DNA of 64,000 bases, taken from positions 496,001-560,000 of the forward strand of contig JAXLYO010000003.1 of the NCBI GenBank assembly GCA_046351415.1, written 5' to 3'. Shown here one piece after another: positions 34,880-41,830 of this stretch. Positions within the stretch are counted from its first letter, which is position 1, and the number at the start of each line of letters is the position of its first letter. Source of the stretch: JABFRG01 sp046351415. GTDB taxonomy: Bacteria; Myxococcota_A; Polyangia; Polyangiales; Polyangiaceae. Position numbers and translations under genes: made by a program. Below the pieces are notes generated by a model, which made no database searches, was not told the DNA's origin, and worked only from the letters and a program-made list of their open reading frames with translations.

Positions 34880-35884
34880 TCAGAGGGACCGCATCGTCAG
34901 CAGGAGATTCTCTGTCGTGAGCTGCGGCGCTGCGTTTCCATACAACGCGTCGATGGCCTTCATGGTGGCGGCGTGACGTCGCGCGAGCCTCGAAGCGAGT
35001 GCAGGGTCGGTTTCGATGACAGACCGTGCCTCGCGTTCGAGGACGACGAGGAGGTTTTCGAGGCTTCGAATGAGCTCGTCTTTGCCGCGCTTGGCGTCCG
35101 CAGCGAGCTCGAGTCCTTCGGTGAAGTCTTGTGCGCGAACTGCGCTTCGGACTCTCTCGCTGAAGCCCTCGGTATCTGCATTGCCTGCCTGGATGGCTGC
35201 GGCGCGAGCGAAACTGCCATTCGACACGAGGGCTATCTTCTCGGCTTCGGGCTCCACGACCCCCGAAGCAACCAAACCTTCGACGATGACACTGTTCGGA
35301 AGGCTTCCGAATCGAATGCGCATCGTTCGGGATCGAACGGTGGGAAGGAGAGCGTCTGGGGACGAAGAGAGCAGGATGAAGTACGTGTTCTTCCCTGGCT
35401 CTTCCAGGGTCTTCAGAAGAGCGTTCGCCGCGGAGAGGCTGAGCTCCTCTGCGGCGCGCACGATGAACACCTTTGCTCGGCCCTCGTGCGGACCGAAGGC
35501 GGCCCGAGCGAGGACGAGTGAGCGGACCTGATCGACGGAGATGTCTTGGGTCTCCGGTGTCTTTCTCCCAATTTGCTGTGGGTCGTAGAGCCCGCGTGCG
35601 ATGACGCACACGTCCGGGTGTAGGGGCCTCTTCTGACCGTCGTGGAGGAGGGCGCGATGGCATGCGCTGCACTCCCCGCATGCGCTGCCGTCTTTCGGGT
35701 TTTCACAGACGAGGGCCTGCGCCACGCCGAAAGCGGTACGCTCCTTACCAACCCCGTCGGGGCCTTCGAACAGGTATGCGTGATGAACGCGGCCCGCTCG
35801 GAGTGCGCGCGACAGGGTCCCAACCGCGACCTCCTGGCCGCGAACGGTGGCGAGCCACGCGCCGGCTTTCGGAGTGCCCGCCAT
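34880..35884 (-). CDS. holB: DNA polymerase III delta' subunit (clamp-loader)
   Basis: This is a 334-residue AAA+ protein from ATG 35884. It carries FEGPDGVGKERTAFG, a P-loop whose Ser/Thr after the Lys is replaced by Glu, consistent with the non-hydrolysing delta' role. A four-cysteine zinc module CENPKDGSACGECSACHRA follows, then LEEPGKNTYFILLSSSPDALLPT containing the SRC-like arginine-finger region (TVRSRTMRIRFG). It works in the clamp loader that opens the beta clamp. The open frame extends upstream to 36046 within the crotonase gene, but those residues are not conserved-looking. Five bases separate it from the crotonase stop. Confidence 0.9.
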   Translation of the reverse strand: MAGTPKAGAWLATVRGQEVAVGTLSRALRAGRVHHAYLFEGPDGVGKERTAFGVAQALVCENPKDGSACGECSACHRALLHDGQKRPLHPDVCVIARGLYDPQQIGRKTPETQDISVDQVRSLVLARAAFGPHEGRAKVFIVRAAEELSLSAANALLKTLEEPGKNTYFILLSSSPDALLPTVRSRTMRIRFGSLPNSVIVEGLVASGVVEPEAEKIALVSNGSFARAAAIQAGNADTEGFSERVRSAVRAQDFTEGLELAADAKRGKDELIRSLENLLVVLEREARSVIETDPALASRLARRHAATMKAIDALYGNAAPQLTTENLLLTMRSL

Positions 35885-35889
35885 GGCGC

Positions 35890-36669
35890 TCAGCTTCCCG
35901 TGAACTCTGCTTTGCGCTTGGCGACGAACGCGGCCATGCCTTCCTTCTGATCGGAGGAGCCGAAGAGCGCCGAGAACGCCTGGGCCTCGAGTTCGTTGGC
36001 GGAAGCGAGCGGGAGGTCGGCGCCGCGCTCGATGACGCGCTTGCACTGGGCGATCGCGAGAGGCCCCTTCTCTGCGATCTTCTGCGCGGCCTCTTTGGCT
36101 TTGTCCAAGAGCTCGGCGCCGGGAAACACCTTGTTCGCGAGTCCGATGCGAAGTGCTTCATCGGCGGCGATGATGTCACCGGTGTAGCAAAGCTCTCTCG
36201 CTCGGGCTGGGCCGACGCGACGCGTGAGGCGCTGCGTCCCCCCGAAGCCAGGAATGACGCCGAGGTTCACTTCGGGCTGCCCGAACTTCGCGCGGTCGCT
36301 CGCGTAGATGAAGTCGCAGGCGAGGGCGAGTTCGCAACCGCCCCCGAGTGCGAAGCCGTTGACGGCGGCAATGACCGGAGCGTGGAGCCCTTCGAGCTTT
36401 GCACCCACGCGGTGACCGAGGTCAGCGAAGGCCTTGGCTTCTGCGGGCTTCATCGTGCTCATCGCAACGATGTCTGCGCCGGCAGCAAACGCCTTCTCTC
36501 CCGCGCCGGTGAGAATGACGCAGCGGAGGTCTTTCTTCGCTGCGAGCGCATCGAGAGCTTGGTCTAGAGCTCCGATGAGCTCGGCGTTCAATGCATTCAG
36601 TTTGTCCGGGCGGTTCAGCGTCAGCGTGCAGATGCCCCCTTCGTGGGAGACGAGGAGGACGTCGCTCAT
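35890..36669 (-). CDS. enoyl-CoA hydratase (crotonase family)
   Basis: This 259-residue crotonase-fold enzyme has the oxyanion-hole segment FAAGADI (about residue 62) and the second GGGCELALACD (about 104-114) with a catalytic Glu. It also has QPEVNLGVIPGFGGTQRL, whose Glu is the second catalytic residue of enoyl-CoA hydratases. Both Glu residues are kept, which supports hydratase activity in beta-oxidation or butyryl-CoA metabolism. It overlaps the dehydrogenase gene upstream by 4 nt, and the pair performs consecutive steps on 3-hydroxyacyl-CoA. Confidence 0.92.
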   Translation of the reverse strand: MSDVLLVSHEGGICTLTLNRPDKLNALNAELIGALDQALDALAAKKDLRCVILTGAGEKAFAAGADIVAMSTMKPAEAKAFADLGHRVGAKLEGLHAPVIAAVNGFALGGGCELALACDFIYASDRAKFGQPEVNLGVIPGFGGTQRLTRRVGPARARELCYTGDIIAADEALRIGLANKVFPGAELLDKAKEAAQKIAEKGPLAIAQCKRVIERGADLPLASANELEAQAFSALFGSSDQKEGMAAFVAKRKAEFTGS

Positions 36670-37562
36670 CGGCCAGCTCCCGAAGGGCCAGTGCGCTGAC
36701 CCTTTTCGTCATAGACGTAGAAGCCGCGACCGCTCTTTTTGCCGTACCAGCCGGCGGCGACGAGATTCTTCAACATCGTCGGGGCCCGGTACTTGGGGTC
36801 GCCGATGTCGCGATAGAGGACGTCCGCAATGGCGAGCACCGTATCGAGGCCGATGAGGTCGGCGAGCTCGAAGGGGCCCATGGGATGATTGAGGCCCAGT
36901 TTGGCCCCGGTGTCGATGTCTTCGGCGGAGCCCACGCCCTCCTGGAGTGCAAAGCACGCTTCACAGAGCATCGGGATGAGAATGCGATTCACGAGGAAGC
37001 CCGGCGCATCGTTGCTCGTCGTCGTCGTCTTGCCCATCTTCTCGGCTGCGGCTTTCACCGTGTCGTACGTGTCGTTCGACGTTTGGGTCGCGCGCACGAT
37101 CTCGACGAGCTTCATGAGGGGAGGGGGATTCATGAAGTGCATGCCGATGACGCGGTCCGGACGCTTCGTCGCTGCCGCCAGTTTGGTGAGCGAAATGGAG
37201 GACGTGTTACTTGCCAGGATGGCCCCCGCCGGCATGGCGTCGTCACACGAGCGCATCAGCTTGATCTTCAGGTCGACGTTCTCCGTGGCGGCTTCGACGA
37301 CGAGGTCGCAATCGGAGAAGCCTGCGGTCGTCGCGATGCATTGAATGCGGGACACGATGGCCTTCCGCACTTCGCCGTCGAGCTTGCCCTTCTCGACCTG
37401 GCGGCCGAGCATCGCGTCGATTTTTGCTTTGCCCTTTTCCGCGAGGTCTTGAGACGCGTCGCAGAGTTTGACGCTGTATTCGGCGGTTGCCGCGACTTGC
37501 GCGATGCCGCCACCCATTTGTCCTGCTCCCAGAACGCCGATGATTCGAATAGGCTGTGCCAT
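36666..37562 (-). CDS. 3-hydroxybutyryl-CoA dehydrogenase
   Basis: This 298-residue enzyme begins with the NAD-binding GVLGAGQMGGGIAQV. It also has DLVVEAATENVDLK, ILASNTSSISLTKLA (Ser/Asn of the active site), GMHFMNPPPLMKLVEIV (catalytic His) and PGFLVNRILIPMLCEA with GLNHPMGPFELADLIGLD. The length matches the stand-alone short dehydrogenases (Hbd/PaaH) rather than FadB fusions. It oxidises or reduces 3-hydroxyacyl-CoA with NAD(P)H and sits directly before the crotonase gene. Its ATG shares the bases CATG with the ATG of the divergent lipoprotein gene. Confidence 0.94.
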   Translation of the reverse strand: MAQPIRIIGVLGAGQMGGGIAQVAATAEYSVKLCDASQDLAEKGKAKIDAMLGRQVEKGKLDGEVRKAIVSRIQCIATTAGFSDCDLVVEAATENVDLKIKLMRSCDDAMPAGAILASNTSSISLTKLAAATKRPDRVIGMHFMNPPPLMKLVEIVRATQTSNDTYDTVKAAAEKMGKTTTTSNDAPGFLVNRILIPMLCEACFALQEGVGSAEDIDTGAKLGLNHPMGPFELADLIGLDTVLAIADVLYRDIGDPKYRAPTMLKNLVAAGWYGKKSGRGFYVYDEKGQRTGPSGAGR

Positions 37563-37578
37563 GACGATGCGGAGCCTA
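37550..37578. promoter_or_regulatory. inverted repeat centred on overlapping divergent start codons
   Basis: TAGGCT (37550-37555) and AGCCTA (37573-37578) are inverted around 17 nt that contain both the dehydrogenase ATG (minus strand, 37562) and the TPR lipoprotein ATG (plus strand, 37561). Neither start has a readable Shine-Dalgarno. Six-base arms can arise by chance, so the functional claim is weak. Confidence 0.3.
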
Positions 37579-38427
37579 GCCTACCTCGGAGCCGTTGTGG
37601 CGCTTTCCGTGACGCTGCCGCTCGTTGGCTGCGCCGGCCTCACGCCGGAAGCAAAAGCGATGTCTCTCGTCAGGCAAGGAAAGGAATCCGAGGCCATTGC
37701 GACGCTTCGCGAAGCCACGACGCGTAACCCGAACGACATCGGATCTCGACGTTTGCTCGTGCGCGTCCTCGCTCAGACGGGCGACATGGGCGCTGCGAGG
37801 GCCGAAATCGCCGAGCTCGAAAAGCGCCTCCCGGCGGGCGACCCGACTCCATATCTCGAGCTCGGCCACGCCTACGAGCTGACGCACGCGTACGACGAGG
37901 CGCTGGCGGCCTACGACGAGGCTGCCAAAGTGGCGCCGACTTCGCCAGCGGGGCCCCGCGAAGGCGGAATGCGGGCTGCACGATGGGGCGAGGCAGAGGA
38001 GGCGCGTCCGCGGCTCGAGGAGGCCAAAAGGCGAGGGGCGGACGATGCGGAAATGCTCCACGCGCTCGGCCTCGTGCGTCTGCAAACCGGGGATCCGAGA
38101 GGAGCCATCGCCGCATACCGACTGTCTGCAGAAAGAGCGCCTGCTTCCATCGAGGGGTGGATGGGAATGGCCACCGCGGCCTTGCGTATGGATGACGCGC
38201 GAGCGGCGCTCGTGGCCTACGAGCAGATTCTCGCCCGCCGGCCCGCGTTCGCATCGGCTGCCCTCGGTCGTGCGTGGTGTCTTTTGCTCCTCGCCCGCTA
38301 CGACGAAGCGGAGCGCGCGCTCGCGCACGCCGAAGAACTCGGCGCTCCGAAAGCCTATGTCGCGAAACAACGCGAAGAGCTCTCGCGTCGGAGGACGGCC
38401 TCACCGCCCGCCCGTGAAATGCGCTAG
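37561..38427 (+). CDS. TPR lipoprotein
   Basis: This 288-residue protein has a signal peptide ending in PLVGC (about residue 22). Six or seven TPR-like helical pairs follow, for example GKESEAIATLREATTRNPND, YDEALAAYDEAAKVAPTSPA, GDPRGAIAAYRLSAERAPAS and DARAALVAYEQILARRPAF. Such lipoproteins usually scaffold envelope complexes. ATG 37561 (MTMRS) and ATG 37567 are both possible starts. A small gene follows after 10 nt. Confidence 0.8.
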   Translation: MTMRSLAYLGAVVALSVTLPLVGCAGLTPEAKAMSLVRQGKESEAIATLREATTRNPNDIGSRRLLVRVLAQTGDMGAARAEIAELEKRLPAGDPTPYLELGHAYELTHAYDEALAAYDEAAKVAPTSPAGPREGGMRAARWGEAEEARPRLEEAKRRGADDAEMLHALGLVRLQTGDPRGAIAAYRLSAERAPASIEGWMGMATAALRMDDARAALVAYEQILARRPAFASAALGRAWCLLLLARYDEAERALAHAEELGAPKAYVAKQREELSRRRTASPPAREMR

Positions 38428-38437
38428 GGTGCATCAC

Positions 38438-38686
38438 ATGGCTGGCGATTCCAGGGCGATGCGCGAAATGGCAGAACTCCTCACGGAGCTCGATCAGCTA
38501 CTGAAGAACCCCGACCTCGGAGCAGACCTCGCGGACCGCGGTCTCAACATCAGTCTCGCACTCGTCGCGGCTTCGGGGTTGCGGGCCTATCTCGAAGGTC
38601 GAAAACTCGAAGCTGCGGACGATCTCTCGACGGCGGCAGAAGAGATTCGCACGCGACTTGGCACGCCTCGTGGTGACGTCTGCTGA
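38438..38686 (+). CDS. small helical protein of unknown function
   Basis: This 82-residue protein from ATG 38438 consists of predicted helices (REMAELLTELDQLLKNPDL, GLNISLALVAASGLRAYLEG, KLEAADDLSTAAEEIRTRLG) without a signal peptide. I recognise no family. The 10-nt spacing from the TPR lipoprotein stop and the shared strand suggest an operon. Strong helical periodicity and lack of a competing frame support it as a real gene. Confidence 0.6.
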   Translation: MAGDSRAMREMAELLTELDQLLKNPDLGADLADRGLNISLALVAASGLRAYLEGRKLEAADDLSTAAEEIRTRLGTPRGDVC

Positions 38687-38720
38687 ACCGGGCCTCGTTT
38701 TGCGTCACTCGCCGGGGACC

Positions 38721-39164
38721 CTACCGGCCGAACGTGACGGTACTCGCGCACTCCTGGTCGATGTCGACCAGGAGCACACCGTCGACCTCGAATGCCATGA
38801 GGTACTCGAGGAGCTGTCGGCGCGTGGCCGCGTGCTCGATCTGCGTGGCCAGCGCCCCGGTCTTCACTTCGGCGACCAACCGCCTGCCGTCGTACTCGAC
38901 GAGGTAGTCTGCCCGGAGTCGCACCGAGATTTCACGATCGTCGATGCTCAGCGTGTAGTCCGTCGAAACTTGCGCGCCGAGGACGGTATATCCGAGTGAT
39001 TCGAGAAAGCGTGCGGCGCGGGCCTCGCCGTCGGCGGCGTGATCGAAGCGCGCGCGCAGAGCTCTGCTTCGCCATGCTTTGCGAAGACGCAGGACCACGA
39101 GGGCCAGCACGAGCATGAAAAGGGCGCCAAGGATGAAGCTCGCCTCTTCGAACGTTGCGGGCAC
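38721..39164 (-). CDS. membrane-anchored PD-(D/E)xK nuclease-like protein
   Basis: This 147-residue protein starts at a GTG at 39164, the only usable start before the hydrophobic segment SFILGALFMLVLALVVLRL. A soluble domain follows with a nuclease-like core: GEARAARFLESLGYTVLGAQ, then RLRADYLVEYDGRRLVAEVK (Asp, then Glu-x-Lys) and a closing helix RRQLLEYLMAF. That order matches the PD-(D/E)xK superfamily, including YraN-type predicted nucleases. Membrane anchoring of such a fold is uncommon. The open frame extends much further upstream, but that is antisense to lipA. Confidence 0.65.
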   Translation of the reverse strand: MPATFEEASFILGALFMLVLALVVLRLRKAWRSRALRARFDHAADGEARAARFLESLGYTVLGAQVSTDYTLSIDDREISVRLRADYLVEYDGRRLVAEVKTGALATQIEHAATRRQLLEYLMAFEVDGVLLVDIDQECASTVTFGR

Positions 39165-39239
39165 GCACCAACCTTCGCAGGAAGTCCCGTGCCCGGCCAA
39201 AGAAGTGAGAGAAAGTGCCGCCGTGCGGTGGGGTGCTCG

Positions 39240-40361
39240 TTGACGGCGAAGCCGCCCGCGACTACTCCGAGAGGGGTGGAAGGCCGTACTCCCCCCGCTC
39301 CGCCTGCGCCCCCGAGCCGCTTTGCCGCAAAGCCTCCGTGGCTGAAAGTCCGCGCCCCCGGTGGTGCGAGTTACACGCATCTGAAGGAGACGTTTCGCGC
39401 GCTCGATCTCCACACTGTCTGCGAAGAGGCTCGTTGCCCCAACGTGGGAGAGTGCTGGACCGAAGGTACGGCGACGGTCATGTTGCTCGGCGACGTGTGC
39501 ACCCGCGGTTGCCGCTTCTGTGCCGTTACGACGGGAAATCCTCGCGGCGCCGTCGACGTCCGTGAACCCGAGCACGTCGCGCGCGCTCTCTCGAAGCTCG
39601 GCCTCCAATACGTCGTCATGACCATGGTCGACCGAGACGACCTCCTGGATGGTGGCGCCTCTCACGTTGGCAAGACCGTCACGCGTTTGCGCGAACTGAG
39701 ACCGGACATGCTCATCGAGACGCTGCTGGGCGACTTCGGCGGTCACCTCGATTACGTCGATGTCACCGTCGATGCAAAGCCCCACGTATGGGCGCACAAC
39801 ATCGAAGTCGTTCGCCGGCTTCAACGCGCGATCCGCGACGTGCGATGCAGCTACGAGCAATCCCTGGCCGTGCTCGCGCGCGCCAAGTCTCGCGACGCTG
39901 GTTGCATCACGAAGTCTTCCATCATGGTCGGCGTCGGCGAAACGGACGACGAAGTGATGGAAACGCTCGCTGACCTTCGAAAGGTAGGGGTCGACATCGT
40001 GACCGTCGGTCAGTACCTGCGCCCCACGCCGAAACACGCCGAGGTTCATCGCTATGTCAAGCCCGCGACGTTCGCGCGCTACGAAGAAGAAGCGAAGCGT
40101 TTGGGGTTCCAGTATTGCGCGAGCGGTCCGCTCGTCCGTAGCTCGTACAAGGCAGCCGAAGTATTCGTTCGAAGCATCTTGAAACCAGGCGACGACGCTA
40201 CGGCGGACGCGATGCTCAAAGCACGGCTCGCGGAGGCGCATGCCCGTGCTGCCGAACATGCCGGCGAGTCCGGGACTACGGCCGGCCCGTCCATGGCCGA
40301 ACTCGCGGCGCGCGCTACGTCGACTCTGCTCCCGGCGAACTCCCTCTTGCGACGAGGCTGA
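39240..40361 (+). CDS. lipA: lipoyl synthase
   Basis: This 373-residue radical-SAM enzyme inserts two sulfurs into protein-bound octanoate to make lipoate. It shows the auxiliary cluster motif CEEARCPNVGEC (Cys61, 66, 72), the radical-SAM CTRGCRFC (Cys87, 91, 94), and the terminal RSSY whose serine ligates the auxiliary cluster. It is longer than the usual LipA because of a Pro-rich N-terminus (about 30 residues) and a C-terminal tail of about 40 residues. TTG 39240 is preceded by GGTGGGG at a good distance, while GTG 39228 is the alternative. The product would serve the E2 subunit encoded at 51722-53173. Confidence 0.95.
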   Translation: MTAKPPATTPRGVEGRTPPAPPAPPSRFAAKPPWLKVRAPGGASYTHLKETFRALDLHTVCEEARCPNVGECWTEGTATVMLLGDVCTRGCRFCAVTTGNPRGAVDVREPEHVARALSKLGLQYVVMTMVDRDDLLDGGASHVGKTVTRLRELRPDMLIETLLGDFGGHLDYVDVTVDAKPHVWAHNIEVVRRLQRAIRDVRCSYEQSLAVLARAKSRDAGCITKSSIMVGVGETDDEVMETLADLRKVGVDIVTVGQYLRPTPKHAEVHRYVKPATFARYEEEAKRLGFQYCASGPLVRSSYKAAEVFVRSILKPGDDATADAMLKARLAEAHARAAEHAGESGTTAGPSMAELAARATSTLLPANSLLRRG

Positions 40362-40362
40362 C

Positions 40363-40821
40363 GTGCATTTTGCGAGCTATCGATTCTGCTCCCCCCTGAT
40401 CGTCATCGCCCTCGCGAGCGGCGGCTGCGGCGGTGGTGCAAAGACGGCCCCGAATCCGCATGCCGCGCCCACGAGCTCGGCCTCGGTCGCGACGAAGAGT
40501 GCGCCGGCACCGGTTCTCACGCCGGACCTCATCAAGCAAACGGTGCAGACGAATGCGAAGTCCGTGAAGCTTTGTTACGACGAGGGCTTGAAGCGCAATC
40601 CAAAGCTCCGCGGCACCGTCAACACGCGCTTCGTCATCGGCGCCGATGGTCTCGTGAAATCGTCCGAACTCCACGTCGACGAAACACATCCTGCATTCCC
40701 GGACGCAAAGGTCGCAGCGTGTGTGCTCGAGACGTTCACGGCGCTCGTGTTCGCGAAACCAAAGTCGGGAACGGGCACGGTTTCCGTGACTTATCCGTGG
40801 GTTCTCACTCCCGAAGAATGA
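40363..40821 (+). CDS. lipoprotein with AgmX/PglI-type C-terminal domain
   Basis: This 152-residue protein from GTG 40363, one base after the lipA stop, has a signal peptide ending LASGGC. The mature part carries TVQTNAKSVKLCYDEGLKRN, LRGTVNTRFVIGADGLVKSS and, near the end, FAKPKSGTGTVSVTYPWVL. This is the myxobacterial AgmX/PglI tail, a TonB-like periplasmic domain with the CY(E/D) motif and a closing YP(W/F). In myxobacteria such domains occur in gliding-motility and envelope proteins, which suggests envelope-spanning or force-coupling work. Here the domain is almost the whole protein. Confidence 0.8.
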   Translation: MHFASYRFCSPLIVIALASGGCGGGAKTAPNPHAAPTSSASVATKSAPAPVLTPDLIKQTVQTNAKSVKLCYDEGLKRNPKLRGTVNTRFVIGADGLVKSSELHVDETHPAFPDAKVAACVLETFTALVFAKPKSGTGTVSVTYPWVLTPEE

Positions 40822-40898
40822 GCGATCGCCTCGAGCAGTATCGACTTCGCCTTTTCGCGTTCGACTTCGCGGGTGACATTCCGTGACGTGATGAACCG

Positions 40899-40928
40899 TT
40901 GGCGACCAGACAGCGGTAGGTTACAAAT
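40899..40928 (+). promoter_or_regulatory. possible promoter for a leaderless transcript
   Basis: TTGGCG (40899-40904) and TACAAA (40922-40927) are separated by 17 nt, a usable sigma-70-like pair with a T at 40928. The ATG of the next gene (40934) is about 7 nt past the -10 box, so transcription would begin near the start codon and the message would be leaderless. No Shine-Dalgarno is visible before the ATG. Confidence 0.3.
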
Positions 40929-40933
40929 GAATC

Positions 40934-41617
40934 ATGCGCTTCTCCTGGTTTCGACGATTCGCGTGCCTTTCAGCTTTTTCGGCCCTCACCTGGGCCTGCG
41001 GAACGAGTAGCGGGACATCGTCTGGTTCCAGCGGTGCGTCGGGCACGTCTGCCGAGGACGCATCTGTCGACGCACAGCAGGACTCGGGCCCGGTCGAAAC
41101 CGTGATCCCCGCCGCCTCCACGTTCATCGCCGTGTGTCAGCTCATTCAGAAAGTCGACCTCCGCGGCATGCTGCACGTTTATGGCGAGGTGAAGTACGGG
41201 CCCATCGATCCCAAGCTCGGCAAAGCGACGGAGGCCACCATGACCCTTTCGCCGTTGAAACTCGGAACGAACACACTCGACGCGTCCGTTCGCGTGGGCA
41301 CGCCGCTCACCTTCCCGAAGGGCCCGTTCTCCGCCGACGGCAAGTATCACGAGAGTCTCGACAACGTGACCATCGACAAGGCAGCCGCCGCGACGAACGA
41401 GGAACAGCACTATCCCAAGTTCGACGCGCGCTTTCGCAACGTCTACGGGAACTACGATCTCTGCCTCAACGTGACGGAGCAGAACGGGGCGACCTCCGTC
41501 ATCAAGTGCGTCACGATTCAGGCGAAGCCGACCGACACGTACGTCGACACGCACGACACGCTCACGGTCGACGCGCTCTCCGGCGCGATCATCTACGACA
41601 GCAAGCCTTGCGACTGA
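40934..41617 (+). CDS. lipoprotein of unknown function
   Basis: This 227-residue protein has a basic N-terminus and a hydrophobic stretch ending LTWAC (about residue 22). A Ser/Gly/Thr-rich linker with DASVDAQQDSG follows, then a mature domain (about 65-227) with beta-strand character. Strands include LRGMLHVYGEVKYGPIDPKL and KYHESLDNVTIDKAA, plus cysteines in FIAVCQ, DLCLNV, VIKCVT and KPCD. No family is recognised. The gene stands alone between lipA-linked genes and the subtilase. Confidence 0.65.
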   Translation: MRFSWFRRFACLSAFSALTWACGTSSGTSSGSSGASGTSAEDASVDAQQDSGPVETVIPAASTFIAVCQLIQKVDLRGMLHVYGEVKYGPIDPKLGKATEATMTLSPLKLGTNTLDASVRVGTPLTFPKGPFSADGKYHESLDNVTIDKAAAATNEEQHYPKFDARFRNVYGNYDLCLNVTEQNGATSVIKCVTIQAKPTDTYVDTHDTLTVDALSGAIIYDSKPCD

Positions 41618-41830
41618 GCGCGAACCTGGGCCGGCTCAGTGAGTATCGTGTGTGCGGGTTACCTACCTGAGCCTACCTAAACGCGCTTGCGGACCTCCGG
41701 CGGGGTGCGCAAACTGGAATAGATCCATCTGCCATCCGTCTACGTCTGTAGGGCAGCGGCGTTCGCCAGGACGGCCGCGCGGGCCTATAAAGAAAGCGCC
41801 GACTCGCGCTGCGGCTAGAAAGAAAAAAGC

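Noticed and set aside
39165..40259. Long minus-strand open frame opposite lipA
   Set aside because: Its sequence is a shadow of lipA; only the part from GTG 39164 down (38721-39164) shows a membrane segment and nuclease-like motifs.
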